Below, in pieces: positions 35,225-43,285 of a stretch of DNA of 64,000 nt. Source of the DNA: Metridium senile (Eukaryota > Cnidaria > Anthozoa > Actiniaria > Metridiidae); contig OX459095.1 in NCBI GenBank assembly GCA_949775045.1, positions 21,728,811-21,792,810 on the forward strand, in the 5' to 3' direction. Below the pieces are notes generated by a model that was not told the origin of the DNA, did no database searches, and saw only the letters and a list, made by a program, of their open reading frames with translations. The stretch's first letter is position 1; each line of letters starts with the position of its first letter. The position numbers and the translations under genes were made by a program.

Positions 35225-36135
35225 GCATTGTACCTGGTACACCACCTAGTAAAAAGGTATTTTATCTATGTATATTTCAATGTATTGATTACATTGATGG
35301 TACCCTACGAGCAGAAGTTCCTTTCCCTCTTACCTAGTTTCTTTCCTCGTCGTCCTAGGTAAGAGAGAAAAGGACCTCTGCTCGCAGGGTACATTGATTG
35401 GCACCTACCGGTAATTACAATTGTCAAATGAAAAATTAATAATTTACAAATAATAATAATACTGGATGTCTTAGATTCATTATCAAGACTCAATGCTCTT
35501 GCACTTTGTCAAATATTTCAGTTTGCTGGTCACTAAAAAAACTACAGAAAGCAAACATATGGCTTGACTTACAAAAACATGAAACTATCATAAAACAACA
35601 AATATAAATGGGAGTACAACCCACCCCACCCCCATAATGTTCCGATCAATAAATTTCTAAAAATGAGTGTTTTTTTTCTAGTTTAAATCCATGTTTTTTG
35701 GGACTAGCTCACAGAAACAACCAGAGGTAAGAACCGTTTCTAATATTATGCACTGTTTATTAATGGTCGGGAGTGTTTTATTAGGTTTCAAACCACCAGG
35801 CATAGCTGAGTGGTGTAGACTTGCATGGTAAACAACAGGATCTGTGAGTTTCTTGAACAGCTTCAAAAACTCCAGCCTATATTTTGTTTTGTAAAAGAAA
35901 AATCAAGAATTTATAAATGCCTTTTAGAGAAAATCCAGGTTAAAATTTATTTAAATTAGGATGGAATTTTATCAGATTTAAAACCCTCTTCACTGTTATG
36001 ATTTCTTTAATAAAATGCTCAAGGATTATCAATGAGTTGTTAAATGCATGATGTTTACTGTGTTTTGCTTTTCAACAGGTTGTGAAGAAAGGACTGGTCC
36101 TTGCTGCAGATACTGATGATGAAGATTCTGACTGA
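25174..36135 (+). CDS. RAD9A: RAD9A, subunit of the 9-1-1 DNA-damage checkpoint clamp
   Basis: Forms the PCNA-like ring with RAD1 and HUS1 that loads at damaged DNA and recruits TOPBP1 for ATR activation. Exons: 25174-25207, 25290-25360, 25847-25999, 26264-26378, 28460-28559, 29140-29246, 29802-29908, 30382-30446, 30999-31106, 31557-31778, 32673-32783, 33810-33856, 34666-34694, 35080-35256, 35682-35726, 36079-36135; all in phase. Diagnostic matches to human RAD9A: start [66 protein letters not shown], and the tail motif [16 protein letters not shown]. The C-terminal tail has a run of 11 Asp (a GAT repeat) and ends in an acidic DTDDEDSD, comparable with the TOPBP1-binding phospho-serine tail of vertebrates. 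The small exons 32673-32783 and 33810-33856 in the linker are the least certain. Confidence 0.95.
26415..27004. mobile_element. MITE with four GTGACGGACATTAC motifs (RAD9A intron 4)
   Basis: About 590 bp; the TIR ATATGGGCCATTCCAC matches the inverse GTGGAATGACCCATAT. GTGACGGACATTAC occurs four times inside, near 26431, 26590, 26781 and 26802. No coding capacity. Confidence 0.7.
27041..27217. mobile_element. pogo/Tigger-like MITE, second copy
   Basis: TIRs TAGTGGTACCTCTTTTAAGC and the inverse of GGTACCACTG with TA at the right border. The internal sequence is the inverted version of 6176-6337. Confidence 0.7.
27233..27290. repeat. Dispersed 55-bp repeat, copy 2
   Basis: GTTATCTAGCACTGCTGTAC then TTTGACCAAAGGCACATTTG; about 80 percent like the copies at 8106 and (inverted) 60937 by eye. 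It lies immediately after the pogo-like MITE. Confidence 0.5.
27304..28245. repeat. GATGATGATGGTAATAAT compound microsatellite in RAD9A intron 4
   Basis: About 940 bp made of (GAT)n blocks separated by GGTAATAAT or GGTAATAGT, a higher-order unit of roughly 18-30 bp. Several frames stay open on both strands (Met/Val-rich and Ile/Thr- or Ser-rich). All are repeat artefacts. Confidence 0.95.
29281..29640. repeat. ATTC/ATTG tetranucleotide tract in RAD9A intron 6
   Basis: A GATTGATT-type segment (about 29281-29350), then (ATTC/ATTT)n, then (ATTA)n near 29600-29630. Low complexity, non-coding. Confidence 0.85.
30599..30708. mobile_element. Small hairpin MITE in a RAD9A intron
   Basis: TTATTGTGACCAAGAT with the following bases inverts as ATCTTGGTCACAATAA; arms about 33 bp around a loop of about 45 bp. 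Confidence 0.55.
33905..34176. mobile_element. MITE in a RAD9A intron
   Basis: Left GAAACTTTCTCACCC and TGAAAAGCCTAAAAGCTA; right TAGCTTGTAGGCTTTTCA and GGGTGACAAACTTTCTC in inverse order. About 270 bp, non-coding. Confidence 0.55.
34326..34378. repeat. Short tandem repeat GATCAAGACACT in a RAD9A intron
   Basis: About four copies of a 15-bp unit containing ACTGATCAAGACACTGATCA. Non-coding. Confidence 0.8.
35299..35390. mobile_element. 92-bp MITE with 8-bp flanking repeat in a RAD9A intron
   Basis: Ends ACCCTACGAGCAGAAGTTCC and the inverse GGACCTCTGCTCGCAGGGT. ACATTGAT occurs directly before (35291-35298) and after (35391-35398), consistent with an 8-bp target-site duplication (hAT or a similar superfamily). 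It sits 42 bp after the exon ending at 35256. Confidence 0.65.
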
Positions 36136-37329
36136 TTACTTGGCTGGGAAACTCCACCTCAAACTCCACCTTAACCAAATATCTCTTTGTACTGTTCCTA
36201 ATATGCAAAACCTGTTTAGGCATTTGTTATACCATCAAAGTAACCAAAATGACCAGCATGATGTTTTTGGTATACTCTTTGGTTAACATAGCGACCCATG
36301 TTATCCCGCCTAGCATAGCCTATGTTGACCCCCCTTCAAGGGGAGCAGAGGGGAAGAAGAGGGAGAGAGGTACTTGGAGAGCCAGCTATGCAGGCTATAT
36401 GTTGCTCAGTGGTCTGTTAGTGTAGCTTGCATAGCTGGCTCTAGTGCAACGGGGAGGGAGGCGGAAAAAGAGTGCAGGCTAAGTGGTCTCAAGAGAGATT
36501 TTGGGAAGAGAGCGAAAGGTCTTTCCTTTCATTTATTTTCACATCTCCTTCATTTGCACTAGCCTGCATTGCATCCACAATTTTCGGAAAAATATATTTA
36601 CAGATGTAACACAGGCTAATTTGCACTGGACCACTGCACAATACAGGTTTTGTATACAGAGTGCTCCCTATACCCCGGGCTATACATGTAGATAAAGCTT
36701 TTGAGATCCCTCTTGACTCTTCACCATCACCAAGAAATCTGCAAAAATATTACTAAAGTGATTTGGCTCAAATGCTTTTGGTTTGACAAACTACTCTAAA
36801 AACACAATTATATTTCCCAAGGTTTTATTGCAAATCATCTATGTGATCATTTGTTTTATACAAGAAATTATAAGTTATGTAATATTTATGCCTTCTGTAA
36901 AAATAAAATTATATTTGTACAAATGTTTGTTTTGTGTGTGTTCAAATATGGTGCAAATACAAAAAGCATGTAGTTTGACTAATAATTGTCTCAATGTTTT
37001 GATATTTCATACAAACAAATAAACAACTAAATCAAACAAATTAACAATCAAACACCTAAACAAACAAAACTAAACAAACAAATTAACAATCAAATATACT
37101 AATAAACAATCAAACAAATAAACAATCAAAATGAACAATCAAACAAATGAACAATCAAAATGAACAATCAAATAAACAAACAAACAACAAAACAAAGCAG
37201 TGAGCAAACAAACAACTGATCAAACAAACACCAAACCAATGAACAAACTAACACCTAAACATGATTAAAGTACTACCGGCTTCTAACTAGTATGAAATGT
37301 TGCGTGGAGTTATTGTACTGTACTGTTGT
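36136..37329. other. RAD9A 3' UTR and convergent intergenic region
   Basis: Contains a likely RAD9A poly(A) signal (AAAATAAAATT near 36900), a short inverted repeat around GAGCCAGCTATGCAGGC / GCATAGCTGGCTC (36378-36443) and an (AAACAAAC/AATCAAAC)n tract at about 37010-37260. On the minus strand a TTTATT (AATAAA inverse) near 36822 could serve the tetraspanin, so the two 3' UTRs may overlap. Confidence 0.5.
37010..37260. repeat. CAAACAAA/CAATCAAA low-complexity tract
   Basis: About 250 bp of A/C-rich imperfect repeats (AAACAAAC, AACAATCAAACAAAT). Non-coding. Confidence 0.85.
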
Positions 37330-38136
37330 CTATACAACTAGACCCATTGTATCTCCAAGTTCTCTATCCAAACCTGCCTTTATAGCTCGTCTTAGACAAC
37401 AAGCAGATAACAAAGCCATAACTTCAACCATCACCACAGCAACTCCAATGGATACAAATAGCGTCGCATGTCTTAAAACTATCTTGTGAATATATTGAAA
37501 ACAGCCTTGTCTATTAACATACATGTAGGCCGCTTTGGAGTCAGTATCTATGTTATAACCGCATGTTTTCAAATGTGTTGTATTCTGTAAACAGCAAGAG
37601 TGAGGAACACTATCAATCCAAATACTAACACTAGAATTTTGGCGATTTTCATTCCAGTTAGAGTCGAACCAATCGCCATAACCCGACGCTCCACAACAAG
37701 AGAATTTAGTTTGTACTTTATCGATAAGCAGTTTAATATCATTGTCTTCCTCGTAGTGACTCAATACCTGTGACACGAAACCTTGCAACACTGTAAACAC
37801 TTTCACGTGAGCGAAGTAAATCCAAGTCCCTAGACCGACTTCTACCAAGATTATCAAAACAAGGAGGTACGAAAATACTTTTAGGACTGCAGTGTTTTCA
37901 CGAATCGATCCATAACATCCAGTTAGACCAACAATTGTTATAAAACATCCAATTATGATTATAATAGCCGAGGCAGATGAGAAGCCAACTCGCGAAATAT
38001 GATTTACGTCGCCGTATAATAATTCTCCAAGTCCACCAATTATAACAAGGCCAAGGCCAGCGATAAGGACAAAAGCGTTAGTTACAAACATAAAATATTT
38101 GATGCACAACATTTGTCCTTGAATTCTGGACCTCAT
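37330..38136 (-). CDS. Tetraspanin, single coding exon, 268 aa
   Basis: Four-pass membrane protein that organises membrane microdomains. The start chosen is the ATG at 38136 (MRSRIQGQMLCIKY), because the open frame upstream begins with a non-ATG codon. TM1 about residues 11-34 (KYFMFVTNAFVLIAGLGL), TM2 about 48-72 (AIIIIIGCFITIVGLTGCYG), TM3 about 83-108, TM4 about 229-253 ending in ACCLRRA. The large extracellular loop carries the hallmark CCG (FSCCGASGYGDW) and PxSCC (VPHSCCLQ) plus two further cysteines (TCGYN, GCFQ), six in all. Short cytoplasmic tails. No intron interrupts the coding region, which is unusual for the family. Paralogue identity cannot be fixed. Confidence 0.9.
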   Translation of the reverse strand: MRSRIQGQMLCIKYFMFVTNAFVLIAGLGLVIIGGLGELLYGDVNHISRVGFSSASAIIIIIGCFITIVGLTGCYGSIRENTAVLKVFSYLLVLIILVEVGLGTWIYFAHVKVFTVLQGFVSQVLSHYEEDNDIKLLIDKVQTKFSCCGASGYGDWFDSNWNENRQNSSVSIWIDSVPHSCCLQNTTHLKTCGYNIDTDSKAAYMYVNRQGCFQYIHKIVLRHATLFVSIGVAVVMVEVMALLSACCLRRAIKAGLDRELGDTMGLVV

Positions 38137-38651
38137 GATGACAGATGCAATGTTAAAATGACTAAAAACCCCAAGTAAAATTAAAGTTGTGTTTGTCGAT
38201 ACGCAAGAATGATTGCGTAACAAAACAACAGTAATTCAATATTTGCGGTTAATCATTAACTAATCTAACTAAATATTCAAATGTATAACAAATTTATATT
38301 AAATTTTAAATTAATTAAACAATCAATTACTAAGTAAATTTACAGGTATTCTGTTTCTTTATTTTACGAATTTTTAATTAATTTAAGACATTTATATTTT
38401 AGACAAGTGACATATTTAAACTTGTTTTAAGCGCACTGGAATGACTGCATGTGCCAAAGGTTTTTTCATTAGTTTTCATATTGGCCAGCGACTACGCATA
38501 TGATTTCTGAACATTCTGAGTGAGCCTTAAAACACAAAGCCTTCAGTTATATTGTGCCAGTAAACCGATAACTTGTTGAATGACTTGATGGAATACTCAC
38601 ATCAATACTTTTAAATCAGGTAGAAACAATGGTTGCTAATAGTTTCTATTT

Positions 38652-38861
38652 AGGGACGGGCCATTTGATATTTGATGGTGGGGTGGCTTAAATACCCCAA
38701 TATAGAGCACGTTTTTGGTCCTGAAAAGAAATATCGTGCAAGGTCAGTTGTAAAAAAATATCGAGCAAACTTATGAAAAAATAGCGTACCACACTTGAGG
38801 GAGGAAAAATATAGAGCAAGCTTAGAATCAGCCCACCCCCATCAAATATCAAATGGTCCCT
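38652..38861. mobile_element. MITE of the GGGACGGGCCATTTGA family, copy 2
   Basis: AGGGACGGGCCATTTGATAT inverts as ATATCAAATGGTCCCT; about 210 bp. It directly abuts the next element at 38862. Confidence 0.7.
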
Positions 38862-39012
38862 TTAGCCTGGTTCACACGAGCGTCATAATCATAAGTAAGA
38901 AAACAAAAGAATTATTATCCCCTGGGGAATTAGAAAACAAAGACCAAAGTGTTTCCTTATCTAATTTTTTTTGTTTTGCTTATGATTATGACGCAGTGTG
39001 AACCAGGCTTTA
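38862..39012. mobile_element. MITE with AGCCTGGTTCACACG termini
   Basis: About 150 bp; TTAGCCTGGTTCACACGAGC and inner GTCATAATCATAAG invert as CTTATGATTATGAC and GTGTGAACCAGGCTTTA. Confidence 0.7.
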
Positions 39013-39117
39013 GTCACTATCACTCAAATAATACCCTGTTACAACTTTAATTTATTTCATTTCTTATTAACCCATGCAATACTCTTTGGTGTTTCAGTAT
39101 CACCCTCTACTGCCTAA

Positions 39118-39311
39118 TTCAAGCGTTGCATCTCCCATGTGCTGAATCTAGTACAAATAAGCAAAACCTATACTGTTTGAATTAATTTGCATTCAATTTG
39201 GAACATATGAGATGCAACTTTTTAACTAGGCCTAATGCAAATGAATTCAGTTAAACAATAGGTTTTGCCTATTTGTATTAGTTTTGGTACATGTGAGATG
39301 CGACGTTTGAA
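39118..39311. mobile_element. MITE with TTCAAGCGTTGCATCTC termini
   Basis: About 194 bp. The left end TTCAAGCGTTGCATCTC and inner ACAAATAAGCAAAACCTAT invert as ATAGGTTTTGCCTATTTGTA and GAGATGCGACGTTTGAA. Arms about 70 bp. Confidence 0.65.
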
Positions 39312-39435
39312 CTGGTTGAATGAGATAAGTTATAATAGACTAATAGAATGCAACATGCAAAAAAAAAAACATCACCAAATTGTTTTTGAAATAACTGCAT
39401 ACTAATTTTTGACTAATTTACCTACAAATAAGGCT

Positions 39436-39511
39436 TAGTCTCCCCGCAGCCATTTTTAGTCTCGTTCCAATCCCCTACGGTCCACTTCTCTAACAGCTGC
39501 GGAGGAGACTA
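39436..39511. mobile_element. TAGTCTCC MITE with 9-bp target duplication
   Basis: 76 bp; TAGTCTCCCCGCAGC inverts as GCTGCGGAGGAGACTA. Flanks AATAAGGCT (39427-39435) and ATTAAGGCT (39512-39520) agree at 8 of 9 bases. Same TIR family as 59339-59582. Confidence 0.65.
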
Positions 39512-39557
39512 ATTAAGGCTACTTTAAGCTGTGCAATAAAACTGGTCTATTACTACT

Positions 39558-41673
39558 TCAATACTGATAAATATAGTGTGCCGCCTCTGTCTCAATAGGA
39601 TCATCCTTCATTCTAGATGTTATCAACAATGTTGGTATATGATTTGCAATCCTCTCTGGAGCACCGTATCCATAATCAATATGTCCTGATCCACATATAC
39701 CTAACACTTTCACTTCATCAGACATGTCAACAATCTTACTAACAGTGTGTGCAAAATAACTATCCTTTAAAACCTGAGAGGGAAATATCTTGCGATATTT
39801 GTCTTGTATGTTGACCATATTCCCACTTATTAACCCTTGGAAGTACCTATAATGACTTTCTGTGCCGTCAATGTAGAAATCCTCTGAAGGACCACCCATT
39901 TTATGTATTTTTCTCAGGGTTGTTTCCTTCCCTTCGTTGATAATAGTTCTACCAAGTGTTCTTGGTGTAAAACCTGCCACTACTCTAACTCCAAACGTTC
40001 TTGCAGCTTCTAGGATGCAGCCGTAATGATTTATTATTGCAAAACCTTCAGTCCCTGTGTATTTTTCTTGAAGCTCATTCAATGAGATTTGATGATTCTG
40101 GTAGGCATCTAGTAGACTTTGCTGTTGAAAGTTGAACATTTCTAAAACTACCACTAAATTGATGTTCTGTTCTTGTGAAGCCATTCCTTCAAGGATACAG
40201 AGTTGTGCTTTCAAGATATCAGGTTGTTCATGTTGCTCCCCAAACAAAACTATAAAAGAAATTGAATTCAAATTAAAAATGCATGTATACTTGAAATGCT
40301 TTTAGATTTTAGCTAGTATATGATTTATATAGTATATGATTTTAATATGTACAGGTCTTTACATCCTATGAAATGTTTTTATTAAAAATCAAATCCTTCC
40401 CATTTGGTGTGCTATACTGTGCAGATTATTTAAAGAACTTTTATCGGCTTGCCATATAGCAGCCAAAACGTTATTCAAGAAAAATCGTTTTATAGAAAGT
40501 TTGTTTATAGTTTCTATAGAAACTCTGATAATGAGGACATTGTTCGAAGCTTTCATCCAAGACTGATAATTATTATCTGGTATAAAGTTCAGATTAATTG
40601 GGCTTAACTTATTAACTTAACTTTAATGACGTTTGGAGCTTTTAGCCCTTCGTCGTCGTACTTCGACGAAGGGCTAAACCTCGAAAATTATGTCAGTAAA
40701 GTTACAATTTCTACGTACGGATTTACAAATTTCATTATTAAATGTTCTTATATTACCTATCGTTTATATCAACCCAATGACGTTTCGAGCTTTTAGCCCT
40801 TCGTCGTCGTATTTCGACGAGGGGCTAAACCTCGAAAATTATGTTATATTACCTATCTTTTATATCAACCCAATGACGTTTCGAGCTTTTAGCCCTTCGT
40901 CGTCGTACTTCGACGAAGGGCTAAACCTCGAAAATTATGTCAGTAAAGTTACAATTTCTACGTACGGATTTACAAATTTCATTATTAAATGTTCTTATAT
41001 TACCTATCGTCTATATCAAACACCGACGCAGCCTAAACTAGTTTATTCGCTAGTCCATTTACATAACAAAAGGAGTTGGCCTAAAATAGCGTCTTATTAA
41101 AAAAGTGTTAACATACGAGCCATAGTTATTACATAAGGGGTGGACCATTTGACTTTTGAGGGGGGGGGGGGGGGGGTGGATGATTTTGTCCGTGCAGGAA
41201 ATTTTTTTTTAGCCCGCTGGCATGTGCACGCAATTTATTTTATAGAAAATCAAAGATTTCAGTGGCAGTCAGTGGAAATTTTGGCTTGCAGGATTTTTTT
41301 TTTTCGGTCCTTCGGGCCGTGCAGGAAAATGTTTTTAAAAATCATCCACCCCCCCCCCCCCCCCCCTCAAAAGTTAAATGGTCCACCCCTAACAACAACA
41401 GAAACATTGCTCTGAAAAAAAAAACTTAACAAAGGATTGAATACTGAATAAAATATAATAAATCAGATTTAATAATGAGTGAGGGAAAGCACAGTTCCCC
41501 AGCGCCACGAAAGGTTATGCATTACATCTGCTAAATATCTTACCAACTCTTGCTCTTTTAGCTTCCATCATAACATGGTCAAACGAACAAGGATTTGGTT
41601 TCGAATCATGGAGAGAAATGAACCGAAGAGACTTTGAAAGCAAACGAAGATTTGCTCGCAGTGACGAATTCAT
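39558..41673 (-). CDS. ChaN-like haem-binding (Tiki/EreA superfamily) protein, 273 aa
   Basis: Two exons on the minus strand: 41673-41544 and 40249-39558, joined in phase 1. Exon 2 opens with VLFGEQHEQPDILKAQL, matching the GE-x-H motif that starts the haem_bdg (PF04187) fold. It continues with VVVLEMFNFQQQ (conserved E) and near the end GICGSGHIDYGYGAPERI (conserved GSGH). ChaN proteins bind haem; relatives in the superfamily are Tiki proteases and EreA esterases. The 43-residue exon 1 starts MNSSLRANLRLLSKSLRF, is rich in Arg/Ser/Leu and lacks acidic residues at its start, like a mitochondrial presequence. The start ATG overlaps the stop of a minimal uORF (ATG ATA TGA). The intron contains the triple hairpin repeat and a poly-G MITE. 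Function in animals is unknown to me. Confidence 0.8.
40625..40960. repeat. Three tandem hairpin units in the ChaN-like gene intron
   Basis: Units near 40625-40720, 40757-40843 and 40855-40960 each contain AGCTTTTAGCCCTTCGTCG, a short GTCGTACTTC loop and the inverse CGACGAAGGGCTAAA, followed by CCTCGAAAATTATG. It opens a repetitive frame that is not coding. Confidence 0.8.
41136..41390. mobile_element. MITE of the GGGACGGGCCATTTGA superfamily with long poly-G/poly-C ends
   Basis: AGGGGTGGACCATTTGACTT then (G)n, inverted at the right as (C)n then AAGTTAAATGGTCCACCCCT. About 255 bp, located in the ChaN-like gene intron. The G/C homopolymers make assembly here uncertain. Confidence 0.65.
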
Positions 41674-41949
41674 ATCATTCCAGTTGATCTAAAAAATAAA
41701 ATATACACTACATATTAAATATGTTATATTATAAAATATGTACTAATAGCAAGAGTAGAGTACTTACAATGCATTCCTGGTACATAGAAACTAGACGCTC
41801 TTTTGAGCGTGAAGTCGGGCTAGTTGAGGATTATGCAATTTAGTCTATTAGCCCAGTAGGAGTGGTGGGACCCAGTTTTTGACAGCTAGAGATAACTGGA
41901 GCTATAACACTGATGCCCCTTGGATATACTCTGAAGATATTAATAATCT

Positions 41950-42185
41950 TAATGAATACTCCAGTTTTGAGATCTCTTTTACTCAGTGTTAGCCTCAATT
42001 GTGTTTAAAATATGCAGAAATTTAGATAAAACTCGTGAGATTTCGATATATATTTTTATTGTCTTCTATGCTCACAAATCTCTTTCATTTGCACGGACTG
42101 TTACTGAACAAAAGAATATATTACATGGTTTTGAGGCTAACACTGAGTAAAAGAGATCTCGAAACTTTAATAATCTTAATTGTCT
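41950..42185. repeat. Inverted repeat inside helentron-like element H1
   Basis: GAGATCTCTTTTACTCAGTG with TTAGCCTCAA inverts as TGAGGCTAAC and ACTGAGTAAAAGAGATCTCG. The same structure, about 48-bp arms, is in H2 at 47657-47885, so it pre-dates the split of the two copies. Confidence 0.7.
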
Positions 42186-42638
42186 GTTCAAGACAAATTT
42201 GTAAAATGTAGATGAAAAATATTACAGAAACACCGTATTTCATGACTTTAACGCAGTGATCTGTTTGAAATACACTAAAAGAGCATTATAAAGTGAACTG
42301 TATAAATGGTACAAATACCCGGCTATGATGACAATGTAAAAATGTTGTGAAAACAAATCAAAAGCCCCCTATGGCCAACTCGTGGGTCATTTTTAGAACA
42401 TTTTCAAAGCGCTTAGTGTTTAGACGACTTTTAATGTTGACTTTGTAAGTTATATTTAAAGAATCTCACAATTTCATATGAAAATAATGATGTTAGCATA
42501 TTGAAAAGATATGGCATTGATTTCAAACAAATAAAACTTTATTTATAATAGATTTGAAGTTGATGTAATTCTGAACTTTCTATAATAAACGTAAGATATC
42601 ATTAAATTACAATATATATATGTATAAATCTTAATTGG

Positions 42639-42829
42639 AAGGCCTACTCCGGGCCTTAAAATCGCCGTAATTTTAGGCGATCTAAAGCGATTTTAGCAAA
42701 ATGTTCCTAAACTCTAAGGCGATCTTAGTCGATGTTAGGTGATTTTAGCAAAAAGCTCTTAAATTCCTAGGCGGTGTTAGGTGATTTAAGGCATTCTGAG
42801 CGATCTTATGAACCGGAGAAGGCCTATTG
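42639..42829. mobile_element. MITE with AAGGCCTACTCCGG termini inside H1
   Basis: The left AAGGCCTACTCCGG and right CCGGAGAAGGCCTAT are inverse. The interior repeats GGCGATCTTA / GCGATTTTAGCAAAA motifs. About 190 bp. Confidence 0.55.
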
Positions 42830-43285
42830 TACATGTAGATTAACTATTAAAAAGATGAATTATGTTTTGAAAATATTGATATTTATCAAAAAACGTATAA
42901 TTATATTAGTTACTTGTTTCTTTGCTTTGGTGGCAGTTCGTATTGGAATAATCCAGCTTTCATGTCGTTGTTTTTATCTACTTGGCAGATTAATCTGCTC
43001 TCTGGGAATTCGAGGATCGAGTTGGCTCGAGTATAACTGACTGTCTGATATTGACATGTTTCAGAAAACCTCTTTCCATAAAAATGTTAGAAAATAACAG
43101 CTAGCAATTGTATAATGACTTGAGCAAACAATATACCCAAATCCAACGCTGATTTGGAAGAGTAAATCGATGTGAAGTACGAGAACTCCAAATGAATTCA
43201 GTTCAAATCCAAGATGGCGATTTGCTTGGGCTTCCTGTGGTATTTGCGCATGCTCATGACGTAAGGTCAAAACGCGACATGATAC

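Larger units (their letters stand above)
38137..39557. other. Intergenic stretch filled with MITEs
   Basis: Between tetraspanin and ChaN-like genes. An AT-rich tract (38230-38450) is followed by four inverted-repeat elements listed separately (38652, 38862, 39118, 39436). No host gene recognised. Confidence 0.6.

Noticed and set aside
38137..38223. Longer tetraspanin N-terminus (29 extra residues)
   Set aside because: That frame begins with TTG, not ATG; the ATG at 38136 directly precedes the usual short cytoplasmic N-terminus and TM1.
40690..41100. Plus-strand ORF of 136 codons with repeated FRAFSPSSSYFDEG
   Set aside because: Made from the hairpin repeat units inside the ChaN-like gene intron, antisense to that gene.
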